A program made the position numbers and the translations under genes. Below are positions 50,733-60,190 of a DNA stretch of 64,000 nucleotides, one piece after another. Origin of the DNA: Microcoleus sp. AS-A8 (GTDB lineage Bacteria > Cyanobacteriota > Cyanobacteriia > Cyanobacteriales > Coleofasciculaceae). The notes below the pieces were generated by a model. That model searched no databases. It was given only the letters and a program-made list of their open reading frames with translations, and had not been told where the DNA came from. The DNA lies in assembly GCA_039962225.1 (NCBI GenBank), contig JAMPKV010000026.1, forward strand, positions 1 through 64,000, read 5' to 3'. Every line of letters starts with the position of its first letter. Positions within the stretch are counted from its first letter, which is position 1.

Positions 50733-50942
50733 ATGCCAATTTTATTCGATTGGTTTAAACAATTTTTTTGCATTTTTACCGCAATTGTTAACGAAGGTGC
50801 TGTCGAATCCAGTTCCCACAACTCCACCCCGCCTACCAGAGGAATGAACTTCATGAGATTGACAACTCCTTTTTCTCCGGCTTTAGTCACTAATCTGAAT
50901 CCCCCTTCTTTTGAGTACCCGTCGCAGGTAGTCAGGACTTAA
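50733..50942 (+). CDS. Possible small protein fused with IS remnant DNA
   Basis: 69 residues, MPILFDWFKQFFCIFTAIVN then a Ser/Thr/Pro-rich part. The last about 20 codons are the antisense of the IS630 fragment, so the original 3' end was probably lost or replaced by that insertion. No ribosome-binding site is obvious. It lies on the same strand, 36 nt after the 19-residue frame. Confidence 0.3.
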   Translation: MPILFDWFKQFFCIFTAIVNEGAVESSSHNSTPPTRGMNFMRLTTPFSPALVTNLNPPSFEYPSQVVRT

Positions 50943-51308
50943 CTTGACTTGCCGCTCTTGAACCAGTTTTTGTGCCAGTTGCTGGCTGTTGTAGGTACGA
51001 TTCTCTTGCCGCAGACACGTTTCCAAGTACTCGATATCATCGCTCGGCCAACGAGCTTTGGCTCCACGCCCGGACTGTTCCCACAACCCTCCGAGTCCCT
51101 TCGTTTCCCATCGATGTATCGTCTCTCGCACCGTTTGCGGGTGTCAGTTGAAGTAGTTGGCGATTTTGTCCACGTACCACCCCTGAGCTTTGAGTCGTAG
51201 CACTTCGGCTCTATCCTTTACCTTCTGTGGCACCGTGGTCGCCGCTCTCTTCTCAAACAACGTTCGGTCTTCTTCTGGCTTGAGGAAAATTCTCAGCCTT
51301 GCATCCAT
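50883..51308 (-). pseudogene. IS630-like transposase N-terminal fragment with in-frame stop
   Basis: From ATG 51308: MDARLRIFLKPEEDRTLFEK ... VLRLKAQGWYVDKIANYFN, then a TGA at 51144-51146 where a Trp-like codon is expected, then HPQTVRETIHRWETKGLGGL and a winged-helix tail ending RRVLKRRGIQISD. This is the helix-turn-helix and linker part of an IS630 protein; the DDE domain is absent. A dead fragment. Confidence 0.8.
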
Positions 51309-51737
51309 GACTCACCACCTATGATGAAACCAGCTTCTTTTGTTTACCTATCTTTAGATACTTCAGTATTTTCAGCCCCACCTACTTAACCTTTCAACAG
51401 AGTTTTTAAGAAGCATTAATTTTTTTCTTGATTTTAAGGAAATAAGATTAAAACAATATCAGTATTCTACAATATTAGGCTTAAAGAGATTTGATTCAGT
51501 GTTCTGTCGGTTAGCTCCCAAAGTTCACAAATAAGGAGATGTGGTGAAGGGATTGAACTTAAATTAGATGTTAAGAGAATAGTGTTCAAGGACTTTCATA
51601 AACTCAGTTTTAGGATGTTTTTTATTGCTCTTTGTTGAGTTTATTGTCGATATTAAACCTAATCGATCCCGGAAAAAAATATTTTGTACCTCGATTTTTT
51701 TGCATTTATGCAAAGTCAAAAACAAACAGAGGATGCT
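51309..51737. other. Upstream region of the Tc-toxin A-like gene
   Basis: A/T-rich, no gene seen. It ends with AACAGAGGATGCT just before the preferred start. Confidence 0.3.
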
Positions 51738-54700
51738 ATGGCTGCTAATTCAGATTTGCCCAGCTATGAGGAAATTTTCGGACGTCTGGACTTCAAAAAA
51801 GGAGATGATGGCAGGTCTGTTCTATCCCCTGCGGCTTATCTGGTCGATTTACTCCAGCTTTTGGATGATAATCTACCGATGCGTAACCTCTCTAAAGTCA
51901 AAGGGTTGCATCAACGTCGAGGCGATATTAAAAATATACTCTTAAACACTGACAACGCCTTTACCTGGATTCCTTACCTCGATATTGTCAACGATATTCT
52001 GGGGCAAAAAGTAGGAAGCGACACTTATGCGACGCTCCAGAAACAGCAATATCCCTTTAATTTACCCTTTAACTTCGAGAACGAACGAATCAAGAAATTC
52101 CTACATTATTTAAATGTTTCCTCCGAGGAACTCTATAAACTGTTTAGCCTCGAATTCGACCCGGTTCTGATTGGCAGAGAATACCTAAAACTGTCAATAG
52201 AAGAGTTTGAGGCGATTATCCAAAGCCCAACGACCACAGACCTGAAAGCGTATTCCAAAATTACTAAATCTTCTGAAAGGGCAAAACCTGCAAACTTGCA
52301 GGTTGCCAATTTTCTTGCGGCGACGCGACTTTCGGGGGTGGAATTACGGGAGTTACTTTATCAAAATCTGAGTGAAACGGCGAAAGAACCGAATCAATCG
52401 ACCACCAATTCCACAATAAAAAACGAGCGTGTCAAGGCGACGGATTTCTTTATTAACTATGGCTTAGGTGGCTATGCCGTCTTGCATGACAAGGAAGAAT
52501 CTATTGTCTGGAATACTGGAGATACAAAACCTGTTTCTATTCCGGATGCATGGTTTGATCGTACCCAACGAGTCATCCGGCTCCAGCGAAAGATTGGACT
52601 TTCTTTTACGGAACTCGATCTAATTCTGCGTACCTGCTGCCAGCACGCATCTGGTCAAAGCGATTTGGATGGGCAGGTGATCCAGAAAATGGCGGTGATT
52701 AAGCAACTCTGTGATCGCTACGAAATTGCAGCTGATGTGGCCTGTAGTTTCTTCCGCCCCATGAATGTGCTGGGAATTGGTGATGGGTTGGAACCTGAGG
52801 ATTTGTTTAACCGAGTTTTCAACGGCAAATTTGCCCATCCTGATAAAAAATATATTCGCGGTTCTGCTTTTGCACCCGCCAGCTACGCGAACTATGCCAC
52901 CCTCCCCTACCCCGATGACATCCTGTCCTCGAACGGCAAAGAGTATCGGAAACGGGTGTCTCAAGCGCTGGGCATGAGCGATGCACAGTTAGTAATGATT
53001 GTGAACAAATTTAGGGATCATGCCAAGCAGGTTGGGGTAAAGCCGTCGCTGTTTGATGAGAAAGTGGCGATCGATCTGCCCGCTCTATCGCTTTTGTTCC
53101 GCCTAAGCCAACTAGTCGAGATATTGGAGCTCTCCTATGAGGATCTGTTCAACCTGTTCGATATCCTGGAGAAAGATCCTATCATTCGGACTTTCAGTCA
53201 CTTTAATATTCTGATTCCCACGGCACCTCAGGAGCAGGATTGCTATCTGATAATTGCTGGGAATGATGCGGCTGCTTCGATGTGGCTGGTGCAGATGTTA
53301 GGGGCGATCGCCCAATGGCTGCAAACGAATGATGTGAGTGCCGGGGAACTCAAGCAATGGTTAACCGGTGCCTACAAAGATGAGGCAGAGGCAACAGCGA
53401 GTCGGCAACAAAGGATTGATTTTCTCAACTCGCTATATCAGCAGTTTAAGCCCCTGATGTTTAGTGCTGACACTTTTGCATCGGAAGCGGAATCGGGGGC
53501 TGAGGAGATTGAAGCAATCGATCGGCGTACTGCTCGGATTATTTACCAAACCTTTATCGAGAAGGATAGCGGTTTGGTAGCCAGCCAAGATAATCGATTG
53601 GTGAAATATGATACCCGATTGACGGAGAAAGCTATCTATCAGGCTTTAACACAGCTCGAAAGGTTTAATCCAGAGGATTTTACTGGGTTAGGGTTAGAGT
53701 CGAAGGTACTCGATAAGATTTTCAATAATTTGATTCTGAAGGACTACATCAGCCCGGAAGGACTCTTGCTGGAAGAACAGTTCCCCACAACAGCGGAGCA
53801 ATTTGAATTGGAGACAGATTTCAGCGCCTATCGGGATGAAGTGTTCACGATTATCCATGACTTGCTCATGGAGGCTATGGAGGTCGAGGACGCAGAAGCG
53901 AAGGGTGGAATGGATGACGCTGAGTTTGATGAGAATGAGATCGATGAAAGTGAGTCCGATGATGAGATGAGTGTTGGGATGGATGACACTGAGGACGATG
54001 AGGATGAGGACGATGAAACGGAAGACGATGAAATGGGCGAAATGTCACTCTCACTCTCATTGGCTGCGCGATCGCCCAATCTGACCGTTGAGCTGGCAAT
54101 TTATCCATCCGATTTAGAGGTTTTGACCGACCTGTCGGAAAAAAATCGTAATGAACTCTACGATAACTTGATTTTCAATGGCTACATTGATGAGGAAGGC
54201 AACGTCCTCCAAACTGATTTTTTGGCTGATCAAGATAACGTTGAAGATTTTGAACTGAACACCGACATAGCCAACTATGCCAGGCAAATCTTTAATCTGA
54301 TCCTGGGTCAAATCCAACAGTTTCATCAAGCCGAACTGGCGCTGGATAGAGAGGTTTTTGCCGACCTGCCCCTCAAGCCGTTTGAGATTGATAACTTAAT
54401 GGAGAATTTAGTATTCAACGAATATATTAATTTCAACCATTTAATCCTAAACAAAGACGCACTGCTAACTACGACTCCGGAGACCTTCAACCTAGCCCTC
54501 GCCTTTTATCCCCATCGCCGCCGCATTCTCAAAAACATCCAGAGATTCATTCGTGAGTTCAAATCGGATTTCTATACCCTCAGCAGAGATCTGTTTGCCC
54601 ATATTGCCGATGAAATCGCAGCACGCCAGGTGTATCAACATCTTGAACCTGACTATCTCCGCAATGGTCTGCTGAAGGGCAGGATGCTAGAGGATGAAAC

Positions 54701-57700
54701 AGAAGGTTTCTTCCTGGATGTCGATAATTTTCCCAAGTTTGTCCTCGGTGCCCCGTTTAGCAGTAATGACACGGAGATTATTTTTGGCGCAATCCAGACG
54801 ATGGTCAGGACAGCGAAAAAATATCAGTTTACACCTCAAGTTTTGGAGGAGCTGGATTTTGATCTGGACGAACAGGAAAAACTCATTGACATTCTCGAAT
54901 CAACGGGTTACTTACGCGATCGCACTTACCTCACCTGGGAAAAAGTGAGCTATTTCCTCAGAATTGACAACGCCCTTGAATTCACTCTAACTGGGTTTGA
55001 AGACTACAACAAAGACATCTTCTTTGCCCTCCACGAAGTCGCCAAAGTCATCGACGCCGATGTGCAGGCGATTGCCGCCCAATTCAAAACCCTGGCCGAA
55101 TCCCAATCTAGTGTTCTGTTGGAAGCCCTCCAAGATCACTTTGGTGTAGATGCCGACATCATCCAAACTCTGTGTCAGCGAGTGTTGCAAAATACCGTCA
55201 GTATTGCCGAAGAATTTCTGGTGCCGATTCTGGCGGTGGTGAACAGTCAAGATGTAATTGCGGTGGAGCCGGACAACAACACCTTCAACTTTGCCTATCG
55301 GCGGATTTGGCAGTTTGCCGCGATCGCCGCCAAGCTAGGACTCAATCAAATCGAAACCGAGATCGTCTGGCAAGATCAGGATTTGGTGGAGAAATTCCCG
55401 GAAAAATTGGCTCTGCCACCGGGAGTTGATCGCATGGATGCCCTCCTCGAAACCCAACTCGCCGACGGCAAAGGGGTGATTTATCTGTTTACAGGCAACC
55501 AGTATTGGCGGTATTCAGCGGAGAACTATAAGCTGCTGCCTCCCGAAGGGCAACCCTTGGCCCCCCCGAAAGCACAACCTCTGACCACCCTGTCGGTGCT
55601 GTTTGCCGAAATCACCAAAGTTAATGCCGCGTTTACCGCTCCCAGTGTAGGTTTGGTGCTGATTGCCCAGGGCATCACCTATCGCAAGGCGAAGGGCAGC
55701 GATCGCTGGGTACAACTGGGAGCGCAGCAGCCGGGGCCGCAGCTAAGCCAGCTAGGGGCGCAATCGGCAAAAATCTGGGGCAAGGTGTCCAACAATTTTG
55801 AAGACCTACAGCGAGTGGAGGCCACTTTCCAGGACAGGGATGGACGCACCTACCTGTTCTCTGGGAATCAATATATCCGCTATTCCAGCGATGACTATAG
55901 TACTGTGGACGAAGGTTATCCTCTTAGGATTAAACAGCATTGGCGGCAGGATGCCTTATGCTCAAAATCGGTGGATGAGGAATCATCGACCACGGAAACC
56001 AAAAATGATCTACCTAAGGCGTTTCAAACCTCGATCGACGCCTCGTTCCAGGATGTCAACGGCAAAACCTATCTATTCAAAGACAAGTATTATTTCTGTC
56101 TGGAGTCATCAGAACCGGAGACATTGATTAATCAAACTTGGGGCAAAGTTAGAAATAACTTTGAAACCCTTGGCAAAATTGATGCAGCCTATGCGGATGG
56201 GAATCAGGTATTCATCTTCTCCGATGACCAAGTTATAGCTTATCAGGATAGTTTGGAAAATGCTCAGATCCTTATTCAGGAGGGATTTCCCAAACGCCTT
56301 AGAAACCAATATCCCAAACTTCCACCGGAATTTGTCGATGGCGTGGAAGCCGCGTTTAAAGGACAGGATGGTTCCCTGTATCTATTTAAGGGGGGGACCG
56401 TCCTGAAGTATTCTTCAGACCTGGAAACATCTACGGAAAGTCCGGTCAAGGAAAGCTGGGGGCGCGTTCGCAACACATTTACATCGCCGAAAGGGGGACG
56501 AGTGGATGCAGCTTTTGTGGGGCTGGATGGCAAAACCTATCTCTTTAGTAAGGATCAGTATGTGCGCTACTCCGGAGCGGACTACACGAAGGTCGATGAC
56601 GGCTTCCCACGCACGATCGATCAGGATTGGGGAGGGCTAAACCGAGTCCAAGATGCTTTCATTCTGGATGGCAAAACCTATCTGTTTGGCACACAGAGCG
56701 GTAAGAAAAACACGGTCTACGTCCGGTATTCGACCCATGACTACACCAAATTAGATGAAGGTTATCCTAAGCCACCCAACGATAATTGGTGGAATCTCCC
56801 CTTGAGTTTGGTGGAGGAAGGCGCAGACTTTGAAACCATTGATGCCGTGTTCAATGCGCCGGACGACAAAATCTACCTCTTCTCTGGAGACAAGTTCATT
56901 TACTTTGACCAGCAACAGCGGTGGTGGTCGGAACCGCAAAAATTAGCCAAAACTTGGAGCCTGCCGTTTAAGACGGAACGGGTAAGTGCTGCATTTACTG
57001 GTAAAGATGGCAAAACTTATGTGTTTTCAGGAACGCAATTTATTAAATATTCCGGTCAAGACTACAGTCGTGCCGACGATCGCTACCCCAACATCACCAA
57101 TCGCTATTGGGGGTATACCACGAATAACATTGTCAGAACCGGGCGCGTTGATGCCGTTCTGGTAGTTGAATCCCACGAAAAAAATGCTGCCGGTCAGGAG
57201 CAAGCCACGGTGCATACTTACCTGTTTTCCGGCAACCAATATTTCCGATACAGGGGCAGTGACTACACCGAAGTAGAAGAAGGCTATCCCAAAACCATCG
57301 CCACCTCACTCCAGCTGGAACCTCGCTTTAAAAATCTCGATTCCAGTACACTGGCCAGTATTCAAGATGGTATTGATGCTGCCTTTGCTGATCGCCGTCA
57401 GATTTACCTGTTTAAGGGTAGCCAGTGCTATGTGGTCTCAGAAACCCTGTATAAAGACTACGGCAATCTGGGATTGACAGGAGTGAGTTGTGCCTTTGTG
57501 GAGAAGGGCACGATTTTTCTAGATGATGCGGAAGGATGGCAGCATCACAGCAGCCTGGAGGGCCTCGCTACCCACAAAATCCCCTTGCTGCCCCCCTGCC
57601 TGCGGCAGGTGCCTGATGCGTTTCAAACAGGAATCAACGCGGTGCTGCAAGGGCGCGATCGCAACACCTATCTATTCAAAGGGTCCAATTGCTTTAATGT

Positions 57701-60131
57701 GTCCCTAAATCGGTTCTATCCCCTGAGCGAAGAGTGGGGTCGTGTCAAAAACAACATCGATATTCAAAACACCGTGGAGGCTGCCTTCGTGGGCACAGAT
57801 GGCAAAACCTACCTGTTTAGTGGCGATCAGTTCGTGGTCTACGCGGCGGACTCCCTGGTCAACAAGAAGTATGTCTACGGAAATATTGAGCAGTTGCCGC
57901 GATCAATCAAAGATCACTGGGGTGGATTAACGCGGGTGTCCTTAGCCTTTGTCAAGGATGAGAAAACCTATCTGTTTGAACCCGCCGATGCTCAGGGCAA
58001 CGCCCGTTATGTCTGCTACTCCACAACGGACTACAGCCAGTCGGATGCAGGGTTTCCAAAAGTAAGCGAAGGCGATCGCAGCTTCTGGCAAATCCCCGCT
58101 GATTACGTTGACGAAGAATTTAAAACGATTAACGCGGTGCTATTTGAAGGAGAAAACATATTTCTCATCAGTGGCAAACGCTATATTCAATACGATGTTG
58201 ATCCGGGGCAATGGACCTATCCCAAACCGTTGGCGAGAATCTGGCGCGACATTCCCTTTAACAATGACACCTTCAAGCGCATTAAAACGGCATTTACCGG
58301 ACGGGATGGCAACACCTACTTCTTTGCGGAAGATCATTATGTGATCTGTGAAAACCAGCAATTTCAGCCTCCCGCCCCGATTAATCAACGCTGGGGTAAA
58401 GTGCGAAATAACTTTACGGATCATCCTCAAGGGAACCGGGTCGATGCCGCCTTTATATTCCAAGGCCAAACCACCTATTTGTTTTCTGGCGATCAGTATG
58501 TGCGCTATTCCGGCAGCAATTACCGTTATGTGGATGAGGGCTATCCCAAAACTATTGCTACGAATCTGCTTACGGAAGCGGGTTTTCAGAATCTGCCGGA
58601 AGCTTTTGAAGATATCCTCACCATGCGGGGGAATGATGGCGGGCGAGTCATATCGGCAGTTTTGGCGAGCGATCGCACCCTCTATCTGTTAGTGGGCGAT
58701 CGCTGGCACGCCGTCTCCCAAAGCCTCACTGCCACCTATCCCCTTAGTCGCTTTGGTCACCTGAAGAATAACATCGTGCAACACAACAAAGTTGATGCTG
58801 CCCTATTCCAGGAACCCAGTGGGCAGACTTTCCTGTTCTCTGGCGATCAGGGGGTGCGCTATAGCGATGATACCTATACCTTTGTAGATGATGGATATCC
58901 CAAATCCCTTGCCACTATTCTGACCCAAGAGTTGGGTCTGACATCCCTACCCGACACCTTTCAATACGGGATTGATGCAGTGCTCAAAGGGGGTGATGGT
59001 AGGCTTTATGTGTTCAAGGGCAAAGAATATCTGCGTTCCGACCAGGCAACCTCGCAGTTGATCGCAGCCTTCTGGGGCAAAGTGAACAATAACTTCGTGT
59101 CGAGCGATCGCACCGACCCCAGTCGTGTCCTTCTGGATGCAGCCTTTATCGCGCCAAATGGCAACCTTTATGCCTTTAAGGGCGATCAATACATTCGCTA
59201 TTCCAATCTGGAACAGGAATATGTCGATGAAGGATTTCCCAAGTTGATTCAAGACAATTGGGGCAATTTACCCGTGGAGTTTGAGGCATCGATTTCCGGT
59301 GGATTTGTGTTTGAAGGCAAAACCTATCTGCTCAAGGATAATGACTACGTGCGCTACTCAAATTCGACCTATCAACTGATCGATACCATTTGCCCACAAA
59401 AAGTCAAGTACCGCTGGGGTGACTGGTCGGATTATTTGCTCAATGATTTGTACATTATCACACGCTTCAAACAGCTCCAGGATGGCTACAGTAGCGGGGG
59501 ACACTCCCTGCTCGATCTCCTGCATCCCGAAACAGATCCCGTTGCCGATCCCTATGCCATGCTGGCGGAGTTGTTTAAATGGGATATGGATGAGGTCAAA
59601 TGGCTGAAACGCAAGAATGCCTTTTTAAGGGATGACACCCTGTTTGAAATCCAGTTCAAGCTGGAAATTATCATCAGACTATTTGACATTTTTGCGATCG
59701 CTCAAAAAATAGGAGCATCCCCTTCTGAACTTTACGAGGGGGTTTGGCGGAAGCGATATGAGCCGGATACGTTAAAGGAATATGAGCTGAATTTGATAGC
59801 CGATTCTACTGGAAAAACCTTGCCAGAAACAGGGAAACGGCTCATAGCGATTGCCCAAAATGATCAGACTGGATTGCATTTTCGTATTTTTGATCGCAGG
59901 GAAAATAAAGTTGTCGATTTACGAGAAGTAGAACTGAAAGGAAGTCGAAGTAAGGAATTAGAAAGTCTTAAGGCACAGCTTCAGCCGTATTGGAATAGCA
60001 ATGCATCATCAATTCCCCCAGCAAACAAAGAAAGTATTGTAGATGCTGTCATATCAATTACAGGATATAGCCCATTAAAAGATGCCGCTGATACCTTATA
60101 TCGATTTTTGGCACTGATTCACCGTGCATAA
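51738..60131 (+). CDS. Tc toxin A-like protein with VRP1 N-terminus and hemopexin-like repeats
   Basis: 2,797 residues from ATG 51738 (GAGG 6 nt upstream; ATG 51708 also possible). Residues 1-130 are VRP1/TcA-like (SPAAYLVDLLQLLDD; QRRGDIKNILLNTDNAFTW; IPYLDIVNDIL). About residues 640-1120 hold a tandem helical repeat (LxxNLIxNGYIDxxG... units) interrupted by a very acidic linker (714-769, DDEDEDDETEDDE type). Residues about 1230-2560 are over twenty hemopexin-like units (YLFSGNQYIRYS, DxGFPK, WG types). A helical end and a LPETGKRLIAIAQ... TGYSP segment close it. TcA forms the pore and receptor-binding subunit of Tc toxins. The insertion of hemopexin arrays may give binding to target surfaces. 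No TcB/TcC gene is in view. Confidence 0.85.
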   Translation: MAANSDLPSYEEIFGRLDFKKGDDGRSVLSPAAYLVDLLQLLDDNLPMRNLSKVKGLHQRRGDIKNILLNTDNAFTWIPYLDIVNDILGQKVGSDTYATLQKQQYPFNLPFNFENERIKKFLHYLNVSSEELYKLFSLEFDPVLIGREYLKLSIEEFEAIIQSPTTTDLKAYSKITKSSERAKPANLQVANFLAATRLSGVELRELLYQNLSETAKEPNQSTTNSTIKNERVKATDFFINYGLGGYAVLHDKEESIVWNTGDTKPVSIPDAWFDRTQRVIRLQRKIGLSFTELDLILRTCCQHASGQSDLDGQVIQKMAVIKQLCDRYEIAADVACSFFRPMNVLGIGDGLEPEDLFNRVFNGKFAHPDKKYIRGSAFAPASYANYATLPYPDDILSSNGKEYRKRVSQALGMSDAQLVMIVNKFRDHAKQVGVKPSLFDEKVAIDLPALSLLFRLSQLVEILELSYEDLFNLFDILEKDPIIRTFSHFNILIPTAPQEQDCYLIIAGNDAAASMWLVQMLGAIAQWLQTNDVSAGELKQWLTGAYKDEAEATASRQQRIDFLNSLYQQFKPLMFSADTFASEAESGAEEIEAIDRRTARIIYQTFIEKDSGLVASQDNRLVKYDTRLTEKAIYQALTQLERFNPEDFTGLGLESKVLDKIFNNLILKDYISPEGLLLEEQFPTTAEQFELETDFSAYRDEVFTIIHDLLMEAMEVEDAEAKGGMDDAEFDENEIDESESDDEMSVGMDDTEDDEDEDDETEDDEMGEMSLSLSLAARSPNLTVELAIYPSDLEVLTDLSEKNRNELYDNLIFNGYIDEEGNVLQTDFLADQDNVEDFELNTDIANYARQIFNLILGQIQQFHQAELALDREVFADLPLKPFEIDNLMENLVFNEYINFNHLILNKDALLTTTPETFNLALAFYPHRRRILKNIQRFIREFKSDFYTLSRDLFAHIADEIAARQVYQHLEPDYLRNGLLKGRMLEDETEGFFLDVDNFPKFVLGAPFSSNDTEIIFGAIQTMVRTAKKYQFTPQVLEELDFDLDEQEKLIDILESTGYLRDRTYLTWEKVSYFLRIDNALEFTLTGFEDYNKDIFFALHEVAKVIDADVQAIAAQFKTLAESQSSVLLEALQDHFGVDADIIQTLCQRVLQNTVSIAEEFLVPILAVVNSQDVIAVEPDNNTFNFAYRRIWQFAAIAAKLGLNQIETEIVWQDQDLVEKFPEKLALPPGVDRMDALLETQLADGKGVIYLFTGNQYWRYSAENYKLLPPEGQPLAPPKAQPLTTLSVLFAEITKVNAAFTAPSVGLVLIAQGITYRKAKGSDRWVQLGAQQPGPQLSQLGAQSAKIWGKVSNNFEDLQRVEATFQDRDGRTYLFSGNQYIRYSSDDYSTVDEGYPLRIKQHWRQDALCSKSVDEESSTTETKNDLPKAFQTSIDASFQDVNGKTYLFKDKYYFCLESSEPETLINQTWGKVRNNFETLGKIDAAYADGNQVFIFSDDQVIAYQDSLENAQILIQEGFPKRLRNQYPKLPPEFVDGVEAAFKGQDGSLYLFKGGTVLKYSSDLETSTESPVKESWGRVRNTFTSPKGGRVDAAFVGLDGKTYLFSKDQYVRYSGADYTKVDDGFPRTIDQDWGGLNRVQDAFILDGKTYLFGTQSGKKNTVYVRYSTHDYTKLDEGYPKPPNDNWWNLPLSLVEEGADFETIDAVFNAPDDKIYLFSGDKFIYFDQQQRWWSEPQKLAKTWSLPFKTERVSAAFTGKDGKTYVFSGTQFIKYSGQDYSRADDRYPNITNRYWGYTTNNIVRTGRVDAVLVVESHEKNAAGQEQATVHTYLFSGNQYFRYRGSDYTEVEEGYPKTIATSLQLEPRFKNLDSSTLASIQDGIDAAFADRRQIYLFKGSQCYVVSETLYKDYGNLGLTGVSCAFVEKGTIFLDDAEGWQHHSSLEGLATHKIPLLPPCLRQVPDAFQTGINAVLQGRDRNTYLFKGSNCFNVSLNRFYPLSEEWGRVKNNIDIQNTVEAAFVGTDGKTYLFSGDQFVVYAADSLVNKKYVYGNIEQLPRSIKDHWGGLTRVSLAFVKDEKTYLFEPADAQGNARYVCYSTTDYSQSDAGFPKVSEGDRSFWQIPADYVDEEFKTINAVLFEGENIFLISGKRYIQYDVDPGQWTYPKPLARIWRDIPFNNDTFKRIKTAFTGRDGNTYFFAEDHYVICENQQFQPPAPINQRWGKVRNNFTDHPQGNRVDAAFIFQGQTTYLFSGDQYVRYSGSNYRYVDEGYPKTIATNLLTEAGFQNLPEAFEDILTMRGNDGGRVISAVLASDRTLYLLVGDRWHAVSQSLTATYPLSRFGHLKNNIVQHNKVDAALFQEPSGQTFLFSGDQGVRYSDDTYTFVDDGYPKSLATILTQELGLTSLPDTFQYGIDAVLKGGDGRLYVFKGKEYLRSDQATSQLIAAFWGKVNNNFVSSDRTDPSRVLLDAAFIAPNGNLYAFKGDQYIRYSNLEQEYVDEGFPKLIQDNWGNLPVEFEASISGGFVFEGKTYLLKDNDYVRYSNSTYQLIDTICPQKVKYRWGDWSDYLLNDLYIITRFKQLQDGYSSGGHSLLDLLHPETDPVADPYAMLAELFKWDMDEVKWLKRKNAFLRDDTLFEIQFKLEIIIRLFDIFAIAQKIGASPSELYEGVWRKRYEPDTLKEYELNLIADSTGKTLPETGKRLIAIAQNDQTGLHFRIFDRRENKVVDLREVELKGSRSKELESLKAQLQPYWNSNASSIPPANKESIVDAVISITGYSPLKDAADTLYRFLALIHRA

Positions 60132-60190
60132 TTGCACCGCTTTTCTGAAAAACCAGTCCATCTTTAGTATTGCGATTTCCATGTTTTATT

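Noticed and set aside
50733..50942. RiPP precursor with a known leader
   Set aside because: No leader or core motif of a family I know; kept only as a low-confidence small frame.
53828..54108. Ser-rich minus-strand frames in the Tc-like gene
   Set aside because: Antisense shadows of the acidic GAT/GAA-rich linker.
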